Shown here piece by piece: positions 25,578 to 37,200 of a stretch of 64,000 nt of DNA. This DNA is from Mansonella perstans. Lineage: Eukaryota > Nematoda > Chromadorea > Rhabditida > Onchocercidae. The notes beneath the pieces were generated by a model that saw only the letters and a list, made by a program, of their open reading frames with translations, made no database searches and was not told the DNA's origin. The position numbers and the translations under genes are program-made. Location: assembly GCA_037074765.1 (NCBI GenBank), contig JBAMDO010000572.1, positions 248,001 through 312,000 of the forward strand, written 5' to 3'. Within the stretch, counting starts at the first letter, position 1. Every line of letters starts with the position of its first letter.

Positions 25578-27819
25578 TCAAAGCATTTTCGATGAGTAGC
25601 GATCGGCGGCAGCTTTTAACTTCATCCGTAGCTCACTGGTTCTCACCAAGCCTAAAGGTGTTTGTTTTTCCTGAAAAAACATCCATGCATTTTCCATGCA
25701 ACCAACCAAAAATTAATACATAATACATATATAATTGAAAGAAATATCCCTATATTCAGCAAAATTGTGAAAATATGCCTAACTTACCGAAGTTAAGCTC
25801 AAGAAACGAAATGTAACTAACCCACGCAATCTTGCCAATGATTAGGGGACAGATAAATTCGAAGGTCTGTCCTTGTCAGCTAATGATGAAAAAAATTCAA
25901 AAATTTAGAATCCAACTTCAGAGGCATTTAATTTGAAATATGGAAAATATTAAAAAATTCAAACACCCAAACATACCTTATTTTCGAAATATAAATCCGC
26001 ACCGTGTTCTGCCAGCAATATAGCGACGTCTTCCCGTTGTTCTTCCACTGCCAAATGCCTACAGTTTATTTGATGCTTTTTACTGGTTTCCATAAATGTC
26101 TCTATTTAGTACAATAAACGGAACATTATCTCAAGTCAATTAATAAAGTCGAAATAATCACCAAACTAAGTTAAAAAAGTGAAAAATCAGACAAAGATTT
26201 CTCCAACGCATTAAATTTTTTCCAAGGCATTCAAACTAAAAGGAAAACATTTCATGTAAATCTTGCAATTTATTGTTTAGTACATACAAAGCTGTAAAAT
26301 CGCTCGGTAAGGAACGGAAATATCCAGAAAAGACTATTATGTGTGCATATGCAAATAAATGGGATTTAGATGTATAGGACTTTCTTGGCCTAAAGAGTTG
26401 GGAAATGTTTGAATTAATAAAGAAGCGTTATTATTTCGAAGTGTCTTCCAAGCAAAACATTCAGAAATACCGCAGGAGAAAAAAAATGATAGATGAATTA
26501 CTTCATATTTACTTCAGTTCTGAATTTTAAGTAGCCTAACAAAAATTAAATAGAGGAAAAATTTTCTTAAATATATTCGGCAAACTTACAATGCTGTACA
26601 ACCAGCAGAATCAGTGAGGTTAATCCTTAAGCTTGGTTCGTTCAACAAAATAGAAACAATCTAAAACCAATCGTTTTAATGTATTAATGAATATGATTAG
26701 TTCATGTTCAATGAAGTTCAGTCATTCCGCATAATTCACTACAAATGCTCATACAATTCCTTCACTGACCTTTTCGTGACCTTGAGAAGCAGCTCTGTGT
26801 AATGGTGTTGCCCAATAATTGTCCTGTGCATTAATTTTTGCACCATTTTTCAACAAAATTGATGTAATCTTAAATATTTAAATTTTAACAACTGATGATA
26901 ACTACAAATTTAATTTCATAATTTTATCTTATGCGAAACACGACTTTCTATAAAACGACTGAAACAATAAAATGATGTGAGCCAAATGCTACCTGCGGTC
27001 TATTTTTACTTGCAGCATAATGTAAAGCAGTTTGTTTGTTGTTATTTGGTGTATTAACATCTACCAATGGAAGAGCGATCAGATACCGAACCACTTCCAA
27101 TCGTCCAGCTGAACATGCAATCATCAGTGGTGTCCAACCCATCTGCAGTTTTCAGTACATTCACATTTCCTCTTATTACAACACTTGCAAGTGAAGCAAG
27201 TGAATCGCAAATGAAAACAAATATTTAACTTAAATACTCTGAAACTATTCACTATACAGCTCTGTAAAAATCAAATTATACCCTAAATCTCTTTCAAAGA
27301 ACCTGGCTTTCTTATATCTTTCATATATATAATACATTGAAATTACATTCAACAAAACCTAGAGAAATATTAATTTTATGATTCGGAACTTACGTCGTCC
27401 GATGCTACGGCGTCATCTTCTTGTTGCGACACACAGAATTGTACGATCTCTAAACAACCACCACTCGCTGCCCAATGCACTGCTGTTCGACCAGACTAGA
27501 ACCAGAATTGGCAACCACTGCTTATCAGTAACATGATTTAATAAGGTAACATTGATAGACAACACGAAATCAGAAGTTTTTGAGGTTCCGAATTTCAAAT
27601 TTGTCGAACTGACATAAAATGCCACAGTTATCCCTGTCATAATAATCTCGACAGGTATATTCTATTCATGTCAGGAAAATCACTTACATCGTCTTTCTTA
27701 GATCTTAAGGTATCGTATTTCTGCAACAACCGTTTCGCATCTTCTGCCCTATTCTTACGCAACGATTCGATAAGCTCCGCTCGTACCGTTTCCAAAGTTT
27801 TTGGAGGTTTCTCATCCAT
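25578..27819 (-). CDS. PSMD10: 26S proteasome assembly chaperone PSMD10 (gankyrin) homologue
   Basis: Seven exons give 242 residues with closed phase: 27819-27688, 27495-27394, 27142-26993, 26868-26770, 26660-26590, 26058-25977 and 25670-25578; human gankyrin has 226. After an N-terminal helix (ETVRAELIESLRKNRAEDAK) come successive ankyrin repeats, each with the TPLH-type turn: GRTAVHWAASGG, GWTPLMIACSAG, QTALHYAASKN, ATPLHRAASQG and CTALHLAVEEQ. The C-terminus is KAAADRYSSKML. Gankyrin binds the ATPase subunit Rpt3 and helps assemble the 19S base. A TTTGCAG acceptor lies 18 nt before the ATG, a likely trans-splice site. The sec-20 stop lies 333 bp upstream on the same strand. Other ankyrin proteins are possible, but length and repeat number favour PSMD10. 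Confidence 0.85.
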
Positions 27820-28152
27820 TAGTTACAGAAACAGATTAGCTGCAAAACAACCACGTCATCAATTTGCAAATAAATCCCTTCAATAATATGAAATTATTCT
27901 TTCTTTTAAACTCAAATCTTTTTTTATTCCATTTTGAGCGCAACTAAGTAAGCTATACAGGAGGCTTAATACTTTTCAATAGTTGTCATCGTAAGACATA
28001 TCAGTGCAGAAACAGAAATCATTGTGAACGAAGCAATCAGCCAATGGAACAAAAGCAAGTTTTATTCATCGAGAGCAATATGATCACCACGAGAAACGTA
28101 TCACAGTTATGAAGAAAACAATCACAAACCGACTATTTCAATTCCGAGAATT
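27820..28152. other. Short gap between sec-20 and PSMD10
   Basis: 333 bp between the sec-20 stop and the PSMD10 start. It contains a TTTGCAG acceptor near the PSMD10 ATG and no ORF of note. If the cluster is an operon, this is its intercistronic region. Confidence 0.5.
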
Positions 28153-29668
28153 TCAAAAAATAATCGAAAGAACTCGTTTTCTTAATATGTACAATATAAC
28201 AATAACGTATAAGAGTAAGGCAAAGGTTATTAAAATCTTGTCTGTACATTCTCGCCGACTATACTTCGATATCAGCTTTCCACCACTCTGTAATTAAGAA
28301 TATCAGAACTTGAATAAACCATAATATACATAAAGATAAAATCTAGAGAAAACCAAAGTTATCAAGTTTCATTAATCTAACATTGGAAAATTGTTATGAA
28401 TTATATCTTTCAACGGATAATTTTCTACTAATTTCAAGGGCAGAAAATGAACACTTGTATATGAGCGCCCATTGATGAATATTCGGATTCGGTATCTTTA
28501 AGAAGAAGTGAGGAATGAATCAATGTTGTGGTTGTATCTTCGGACAGCTTCAATTGATCGCTCATTTTTGTGACCAATGATGCGAGACTTTCTGTTGCCT
28601 TAAAACAAAACATATTCTTAATTTAGAATTATTTAAATTAAAGCTTTACTTATCTGTAATTTTTACAAGTTTAATATTCTTAACTCGAGCTGAAATTTAC
28701 AGTACTTACTCGCTTAAGAATTTTGAACTGGATTAAAAATCGACTTCCCTGCATCTCATAAACCAAGAATCAGTTTCTTTGTAACTTATAAATAAAAAAA
28801 TAATATTTAATAAGTACTTTCAAAGTTTGTGTTTTCAAGTTTTCAGCACGCCTTCTCCGATTTCTAAATTCAGTGTCCTGACAGTTATCATCACCTTGCA
28901 GTAAATAGCTACGCGATTGTTCCTCTACAACATTTTTTCATAAATATATTAATTTATAAAATATATGAGCTTTTATTCAACTGAAAAATTTCAGAACTCA
29001 AAATTTTCTATTAAAAAGACTGCTATGCAACTAACCCATAACTTTCAAAAGCTCCAAAATAGACTGACGAAGCAACTGGCGATTTTTTTCTAATTCATTC
29101 CGATGTTCTTTTACTTGGGTCAATAACTCAGTACGATTATTTCGGAAACTTATCTAAAGGTGCACATCATCAACAATAATATTCAAACAATGATAAACAA
29201 ATGAAAATGAATTCTTTGTGATATAGCAAGAGAGAGGTCACCTTGTTTGCAAGTTTCTCTAAGGCATCAATTAAATGAGCAAGTTTGGCCATTTCATCCT
29301 TAATATCTCGTGTACATTGAGTTATTTCTTTCTGTGACATGAATTTTTGTTGCCTGAAGAAAAAAGGGACACAGAAAATATCAAGTGAAAATATGAGCTG
29401 TATGGGGCAAGTACCAGATACCTCTTCTCTATTCCTCAGCTTTATTTTATTAATTAATAAGCATATGAAATAAGTCAAACTATCCATTACTGCGTTACAT
29501 AATCTGCAAAAAACAAAGAAATTATATCAGACATTCAAATTTAACTAATCATCTTTTTTCGATAAAGACTGACCTAATTTCTTCGATATGATTTTTCACA
29601 GCAATATCAGCTTTCAGAATATCTTGCTGGCAGACTTGTAGCTGCACGAGATTCAGATTTTGCATCAT
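28153..29668 (-). CDS. sec-20: Sec20/BNIP1-type SNARE of Golgi-to-ER traffic
   Basis: Six exons give 236 residues (human BNIP1 has 228), with closed phase: 29668-29574, 29353-29242, 29153-29036, 28924-28818, 28598-28455 and 28287-28153. The N-terminal half is helical (VCQQDILKADIAVKNHIEEI, KLAHLIDALEKLANK) and aligns with the BNIP1 segment starting ICNQEIVKFD. YLLQGDD precedes the SNARE helix (ATESLASLVTKMSDQLKLSE ... YSSMGAHIQ). A membrane anchor follows GGKLISKYSRRECTDK (residues about 209-228), with a short tail. Sec20 is a tail-anchored Qb-SNARE acting with Ufe1/syntaxin-18 and Use1 in retrograde fusion at the ER. It sits between cox-17 and PSMD10 on the same strand. Confidence 0.88.
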
Positions 29669-30161
29669 CAAAGTGGGACAGATACTTGCCAAGAACAAAA
29701 TTTGGTTTATTTCTTCTTGTAGAAAATCTGTAGAAAACTACAGCCGTAAATTTGCACGAAATTTGATTTACTTCTTCAATTTTTCGACTATTTTATCTGA
29801 AATCATATTTTCGCGATCAAGATGTGAGAATTAAACAAAAGTTTGCTTTTCTTAAAAGCTTTATTTTCTTACCCTCTTGTGAAACAGTTCATAAATATCA
29901 TCATTTAGCTCCCGACAATCATTTTTCTAGAAATAATGTTTGAATTTGGAATGGTTGAATTTCGTCAACAAAAAAATCGCATCTTATTTTCTGACAGTCA
30001 GCATTTGGAGTGGAAATTAGCCACACCAATGAATCAAAGATAAGTAAATGCATATTTTATAATTTATTCAATTTCTATGATTTCACAAAAATTCAATTAA
30101 TATCTGCAATCAAAGAGCGAATAAAAGTTTTTATACATAGCAATGACAATGACAAAGCAAA
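29669..30161. other. Gap between cox-17 and sec-20
   Basis: 493 bp without an assigned gene. A stretch near 29881-29925 (minus strand) is flanked by splice-like sites and reads RELNDDIYELFHK, but it has no start codon and no frame link to sec-20. It may be a 5' untranslated or decoy exon. Confidence 0.4.
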
Positions 30162-30838
30162 CTACACTTCATAACCATACTGTCGCATACATCTCTTGTG
30201 AGCTTCTATTAGTTCTCCACAATGTTCTTCACCAAACAAAATCATACATTCATCTCTTGCCTGCATTAAAACATATTGAAATCATTCGAAGTAAAGAAAG
30301 CTCCATAAATAGAACTTTTAAGAATAGTCTAACTATATAATATGCTTAACTGATTAATAATACAATAGACTTCTTAAAGCATTTCATATCACTTCATAAT
30401 GTCAGTTTCTAATTACTTCTTTTAGAAGTGAAACTGAATGAATCTATTGAATGTACAATAAAAAGTATCTTCTTATTTCTGCCAACAAATTTTCATTCAG
30501 AATCAAATTCCCATTACACCAATTTCTGGTGTAAATGTTTGTTTGTTAATTTGTTCTCTTTTTACAGTCAACTTAAAAGATTGGCTACAGTAACTACAAT
30601 GGAAATCTTCGCATTAGTCAAATTACCATGTAATGTAGAGTGAAAAAACATCAGAAACAAAAATCTATGATTCTTAAAATCTATTCATACCTGCGGGATC
30701 TACTTTACATCTATACAAATTAACTTATCATACCTATGGAAACTAACCTGTTTAGTTTCTGGACAAGCGCAACACGGTTTCGGTTTTTTTGCATCATTAT
30801 CCTTCGATGATATCGTACACTTCTTACTGTCACTCATC
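30162..30838 (-). CDS. cox-17: COX17 mitochondrial copper chaperone
   Basis: Two exons, 30838-30749 and 30260-30162, give 62 residues, the usual COX17 length. The copper site [11 protein letters not shown] is intact (within residues 18-30). The second exon carries the twin CX9C arrangement of the intermembrane-space CHCH fold: Cys35 in [13 protein letters not shown] and Cys55 in [17 protein letters not shown]17 hands Cu(I) to SCO1 and COX11 for cytochrome c oxidase assembly. A TTTATAG acceptor directly precedes the ATG, suggesting trans-splicing. It is the first gene of the cox-17/sec-20/PSMD10 run. Confidence 0.93.
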
Positions 30839-32372
30839 TATAAAATAAGATTAAAATATTATTGAGTAACTTACAGCATTAATAAACTATTCAAAAAATG
30901 ATTAGCAAATAAGAGCACATTCTACAACGGGTTAAAGTAAATGAATCAAATACTAAGTAACTACAAAGGTGCTGTAAAATTTTTACACTTACACTTTCAC
31001 TTCTGATTACAGAGATTTCTACCTTATTCGTCAAAAAAACAATTTTAGTTGTAAATAATTTTAGTTCCGTTAAAGTTATATTGAAGAAGCAATGAGCTGT
31101 TCATGAAATGAGCAGAAATTTTCCAAAAAAAAAACTTTATTTAAGATTTATTCATGCAATGATGTAAAAACACAGAGGCAATGAAAAAGGAACGAAAAAC
31201 AACATTAATTTAAACCGATTTCTTTAAGTTGTTGAAATTTCTGAAATTCTAACAAGATGAAATTGAGTCTCGCAAATATTAGATGCTAGATAAACTATAA
31301 GCAATTAAATGTAGGGATTCTGGTAATTGTTAGGATTAAAAAATTCGATTTGAAGCATAAATATTAGATGATCTGAAAAAAATTAGCACAATTTTTACAA
31401 AACAGTTTGATCATTTTTTTTAAGCTCAAGTAATATTCGGATTTGAAAATGTGTTAAAAGGAATAAAAAAAAAAAAAAAAAAAAAAAAAAAGCTGCCATT
31501 TTATAATGTTTACTTTATTTCAGTAATGAGATAAATGAACAAACTACAAATTCACGTTATACTTATAGCTGCTTACAAAAAAACAGTTCATCTAAACATT
31601 TAAATAGAAAATATCAGAACAACATTCGAAAGACTTCGATGTAAGATGATATTCCCTTGATAAAACGTAACGCAAAGAACTTTCTATCTACAAAAATGGA
31701 CAGCATTCAAATTTGCAATATTCAACAGTGCAAAGGAATATATTTTTAGAAGATTGAAATGAGACAAAAATATCACTAGCTATGCAGTATACTAAGAGTG
31801 AGAGAGAAATATGAGGTTCTGCACCGAAATAAAAGTTACTGTCACTTTTTTTTTCTTTTTTTTTTTTTTTTTTAATGCTATTTACGGCTCAATAATAGTC
31901 TTAACATAAAGAAATATGTAGAAGGTATTCAAAAATTTTTTAATAAAGTTATAATGAATATCAATAAGTTATGAAACTGACAATAAATCAAAATCAATGA
32001 CTTTTTATCTTGTTTTGAAAATCCAACAACTAGGCATTTTTCCCTGTCAAGAATCTGGCTTCTAAATTTTAAGTCTAATTACCCAGCTCTTTTTTTACTA
32101 ATTGAAAGGACTGCAATTCAAATCTACGCTTCATTTATAATTTATTTTTAAAAAAAGGACAAATAACGTATTCTGGATTCGAGGCTTAAGATTCAAATGA
32201 ACACAATTCAGACATCATGAAATTTAGTAACTCCTCAAATGCAACTACCTTCAACATCAGCTATTGATGATACGATGAAAGAAAAAGATGATTGAAGATA
32301 GTCATTTTTGAGATGAAAAATGGAAATGACCTGCGTCATTGCACCATATAATACATAACAAAAAATTTAGTT
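30839..32372. other. Gap between ubc-20 and cox-17, with homopolymer runs
   Basis: About 1.5 kb without a recognised gene. It carries a 27-base A run (31465-31491) and an interrupted T run (about 31846-31873). It should hold the ubc-20 3' UTR and the promoter of the cox-17 run. Confidence 0.5.
31465..31491. repeat. A27 homopolymer
   Basis: Uninterrupted run of 27 A. Simple-sequence tract, probably length-variable and prone to sequencing error. Confidence 0.9.
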
Positions 32373-33800
32373 TCAACCAAAAACATAATCAGTAGCTCGC
32401 GATAAATCCCACCAATTGCAGCTCAATGCAGAAATAGCATCCTCCTGTAAGAATTACAATTAGAGAGTAAAACAAATTTAAAACATAAAAATCAGAACTT
32501 TGAATTATTCCACTTTTACAAATTTAACCTGCTTGACTCCCATATCCTTTAATTTATCGACTTTGTTCCAGAATTCGTCATCCCGTTTGCCTTCTGCTTT
32601 GGCGTAATGCTGTGCCCAAAATCGCGCCGTTCGCTAAATATAATAATTTGTAAAGCTAGAAAAGAATCAACAAGTCTACAAATATTAATTTTGCATTATA
32701 GATAATTGGTCTAACTTTGTAAAGTTGCGCATTATCCATATACTGCCTCGCAACAACAGCATCCTGTGGGTCATTTGGCTCCGGCAAAGTTAATAGTGCT
32801 TGGATACTCAGCAATACGGTACGCAAAGTTAGAGAAGCAGCCCTGAAAAAGATTAAAAATACTTGTAAAATCTGAAAACCTCTAGTGCGGAAATGTCATC
32901 TATGAGAATGCAAAATGATTTTCCTTAAAAAAAATGAAAAAATTCTCATTGAACAAATATTCCTGGCAAAACTGTCTAAATCCAGCTAATTCCAATAAAC
33001 TTCGCTTTTCTACTTTAGCATTTCGGAAAAATCATATAATAGACAAATTTTTCGGATACATTAACAACTTACCATTGTTCTTTTAATATATCAAGACAAA
33101 TCGTCCCAGTCTGTGAGCTGATATTCGGATGCCAAATTTTTGTGATAAATTTGCACTGGAAACAAATGCCAGATATTTGTTGAGGAATTGAAGAGCAAAT
33201 AAAATTCTCATATCACAGCTATTTTTGCAACTGTTGCAAAATTTTTACACTAGCCAAGAAGCTAAATCTTATTCATAATGGTACAACAAGAAATAGAACA
33301 ACCACCTTGAGCTTCAATTGTTTAATGAAAAAAAGATATACGGTAACATGGGATTGGATGCCTCTAAAGCATATCAGTCACCACTAATCAAATAATTAGA
33401 TTACTTTAAAGCGAAAAAAAAACAGTTCGAATCACACAAATAATTTTTGACAATTTTGCAAGCAAACACTCACAACAGGTGGCTGAAAAGGATATTCGTC
33501 TGGAATTGTGATATCCAAAGCGTAAGTACCACCTTCGTACGGACTATCTGGCGGCCCTCGTATTTCTCCACGTATTTTTGTCAGTGAGTCATTCCGAATC
33601 TCAATCATTACGCCTGTTTCAGCGAGCTGAAAACTTTGCATAAAGGGTTGAAAGTTTGAAGTTTGAATTACATTAAAAAAATAATTTTTACTTCAAAATA
33701 TCAATAAAATTAGTTTGAACGAAGGAATAAAAACTTCTTTATTAGTGATAATTTCTTTGCATTCTCGTTGTACGCGTGAGAAAGCAATATTTTGAGACAT
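32373..33800 (-). CDS. ubc-20: UBE2K (E2-25K)-type ubiquitin-conjugating enzyme with UBA domain
   Basis: Six exons give 201 residues (human UBE2K has 200), with closed phase: 33800-33735, 33626-33474, 33155-33073, 32842-32716, 32633-32529 and 32444-32373. UBC core: [23 protein letters not shown], then the HPN motif (82-84), [10 protein letters not shown] and the catalytic cysteine Cys93 in [13 protein letters not shown], then [15 protein letters not shown]-terminal UBA domain occupies about 158-201 ([19 protein letters not shown] ... [10 protein letters not shown]). UBE2K makes Lys48-linked ubiquitin chains; C. elegans UBC-20 is the orthologue. It is transcribed divergently from dpy-19, with 404 bp between start codons. 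Confidence 0.95.
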
Positions 33801-34204
33801 CTTTAGAATAATCTAGTCTGAATCGATTCACTGAAAAGCAATTGTTTTTTATTCAAATAACTGAAATAGAAATTAATTTATAATGAAACGAAATAATAAA
33901 TTGGCTAAGAAAAATGAAGAAAACTGTAGTTCGTTCTTTTCACTGAAATTTGAACATTTGTTCAATGCAATAAAATACTTATGAATTCAAATAATGGTAC
34001 TTGTAATGTTTTACAAGATAACAACCACAACCATTTATCATACTCTTAACTAATGATACCTTGAACCTGAAGCATCTATTTTTCACAAAAATGTCGCCCT
34101 CTTTTCACAAGGCCGCGAGACGATTGTGCAATGAAGGTATTGTTCGTTGGATTGATTCCGAATCACAATTAATTGATTTCAGGTAGTTTTATAAATTTGT
34201 CAGG
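33801..34204. promoter_or_regulatory. Divergent promoter region of ubc-20 and dpy-19
   Basis: 404 bp separate the ubc-20 ATG (minus) from the dpy-19 ATG (plus), so both promoters must lie here or overlap. It includes a GC-richer ORF (34091-34186, +) that ends 18 nt before the dpy-19 ATG, and a TTTGTCAG acceptor ending 1 nt before that ATG. No promoter element could be defined by eye. Confidence 0.5.
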
Positions 34205-34207
34205 ATG
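34204..34207 (+). promoter_or_regulatory. dpy-19: Candidate spliced-leader acceptor at the dpy-19 start
   Basis: The sequence aatttgtcag|g precedes the ATG by one base, so a leader trans-spliced here would give a 1-nt native 5' UTR. This is typical of nematode trans-spliced messages and would remove the upstream ORF at 34091-34186. Confidence 0.45.
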
Positions 34208-37200
34208 GGCAAATTAGCAAGAAAGAAGGAAATAGGTTGTTTAAAGGAGAAACAAGAATCGAAAGTGCTCGAGAAGACGAATCAACGAACAAATTGCTAT
34301 TGGATTCTTGCTATTGCTCTGATGGGTTCGTCTATATCCTTGCATCTTCCATCGATTTGTTAATTTGTTAATGATTTAAATATGGTGATAGTTTGAAATT
34401 CAATAACTGTTAAACTGATCTTAATTGCAGAGAGTTACGCTTTAGTCACGTAAAATTGTTTGCATAGTTTTAATTTATAAACAAAAAAGACATGAACACA
34501 CAGTGTAATTGTAGGTATGAATGATTAAAGGATTGCTTAGCGCAATTTAAGCGTGGTTCTGAATATATTTACGCTTTTCATGATTCTTAATGTATTCACA
34601 ATAGCATTTATTAGCATTTGGCTATTACACCTCTTTGTTGAATGCTATATTAAAGTTCATATGTAATTATCTTTACAGATTTTTCAACTTTTTTGTTTTG
34701 AACTTATCTGAGAGCAATGGAGCATCTGATACTGATGTTTTATTGATAGAAATTTATTTGAGAAATTTAGCTAACTGTAGCATTTTTTTTTAGCGTTGCT
34801 CACTTATAAAGTTTTAGGAATTTTCATGGATTTCATGCAATTAGTGGAATTTTTCCTTCTTTTTAATTAAATTTTGTGATACATCGCATTAACATAGGCA
34901 ATGATGACAGAATTATTTATGTTTATGCAGACTTTAATATTTTCTTATGTACGTTAACAAATGCATGTACGTTAACATGTACGTTATGTACGTTAACAAA
35001 TTCTGTACACCAATAGCATCAAACGGTGATAATAAATATAATTAACAAGTTTAGATTTGAAGATTGCCAGCATTATTATGTTTCGTATCTGAAAAACAAT
35101 TGCTGAAATGCGGTAGATTATCATTGTTTACTGTACAGTACAGTAGCAAAGCTTACATAATCATAGGAAAGCTATCAGGAGTTGTTTCTATTACAGTCTT
35201 CCCATTTAAAAAGTGAGAAATCTATTTAAAAAAACGGACTATTGATTCATGATCCTAATAAAACTGTTTATGATTCGAAAGTTTTAAATGCACAATTGGG
35301 CAAAAAATAGATCTTAAAAATTTCAGAATAAACAAAGTTTAGTACATCATATATTTAGAAGCCTCTGTTGAGCTATTGTTCAAGATTTCAATTAATTTTA
35401 ACTGGATATTTTTGAATTGAGCAGAAAAAAATCTCGCCTTTTCTTTGTTTTTTTGATATTTGGATTGTAGCACCTAGCGAAAGTCGTATTCATCCGCCGG
35501 AAGAATAGTTCAATTTCCTGAAATTCTATTTCTAATTTTAAAACGAATTCATTTTTGACGAATTCAGAAATTTAATCAGGAAAATAGTGCATTAACCTGT
35601 TGCTTTGGTAGACTTATTTTCTCGATATTATCACGATAGAAGTCCTTGATTTTATCAGTTAACTCAAGCCTTCTTAATTTTTCCATTGCCCTGCAATTTT
35701 TTATCTTTTGAAGTATTTTTGCAATATATAAATGGAAAATCTGTTTTCTCTTTTGTAAATAGGCCAAAGTAACTGCAATAACGTATTGCACTTATGAAGT
35801 TTTACTACCTTATTTATTTCTTGTATTTAAAATTTTCTTAAAATTGGTTTTAAGTGGTGGTAACCTTTTTTGTGCTTGGCTCAAGCCATGAATTATTTCT
35901 TTGAGAGCTTCGGGTACATCATTTTCATTATTCCATTTATCATATTCCATATACATGTCTGAGTTGTCGTCTAATTTGTTTCTGATAAAATCACTAATTA
36001 GCATGGGATCATTGTTATCAGTGGCCTGTTGCAGGCGTTCCAATTCTGTCGCGCCACAGCGATCTAGTACTGCTCGAACACATTTAGGTTCATTTGCGTA
36101 GCATTCAAATTTATCGTTTTTTTTACTGAAAGAGATGAAGAATAAATTTTTCTTCATCATAATTGAAATAAGGCTAATCATGGGATGTTTTTTTTTTTTT
36201 TTTTTTTTTTGCCAGCGTGCTGTACTGCAGTTAATTTAACAGGGTTTGAAATAGAATGAGCGTATTAATGGAAGTTTGAAGCAAAATAAATATGAATTTT
36301 GCTTATAAGCATAGTTTTTTTATTGTTATAGCTGAAAAAAAAGTTTTTCAAGTTCTATCGAAGAGAAATATACTGAATATGGTGTTCGATTCTATTTATT
36401 CTTTATTTCATTCTATGTACAAAGATGGGAATAGGATGTTAAATTTGATAAAAGAAATCAGAGCTATTAAATTAGATGAGACGAATGAAATGCAGCATTG
36501 CCAAACTACATTGCACCATAATCGAAATACGCTACAAAATGAATGTAATATTTGGCATATATTGCGATTATTGTCATTTAGACTTACAAAGATTTAGTAT
36601 ACTGATATTGAAATGTTAAGTAAGTGAAAAATTGTGGAAATATTGCTATTTTTAGAACGATTTTTTTCTGAATGTTTGGCAAAAATTCCTAAAAAAGAAG
36701 CAAATTTCCGAAGATACTCACTCAAATAGCCTCATGATTACATTCCAGAGCCAAATCAGAATGTTTTCTTCTGCTTTCCTTCGTGCATATTGCTCGGTAT
36801 AGTATTCTAGAATGGCATATTGATCGATTTCCGGTAACTCTTGTTCAACTTTCGTGTTCCACAGAGCACGAATAATGCTGTATATAGTAGCATTCTGAAA
36901 TTGAAGTTATTAATTTAATGTGAAACAATACTAGGAAATATGTTGAAACATTAAGAAAAGGAAGATTAGAGAGCAAAAGTTTGAAAATTAGAGAACGAAA
37001 AAGATGAAAAGATTTACTCGGTATGCTTCAGCATATTTAAATTGTTCTTGCGTGAAATTCAGTGGTGCTTCTGCATTCAAGAAGGTTTCATCAATTTCAG
37101 CACCGAAATTACCCAAAGATCTTTGTGCATCGTTTGCGAAACTATTTAGAAGTTTATGTTTTGCTTGAAACAACTGTAAATTCAGATATGAAACCAATTT

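Noticed and set aside
29881..29925. Additional 5' coding exon of sec-20
   Set aside because: The N-terminus aligned to BNIP1 starts at the ATG at 29668, and this segment has no start codon or frame link.
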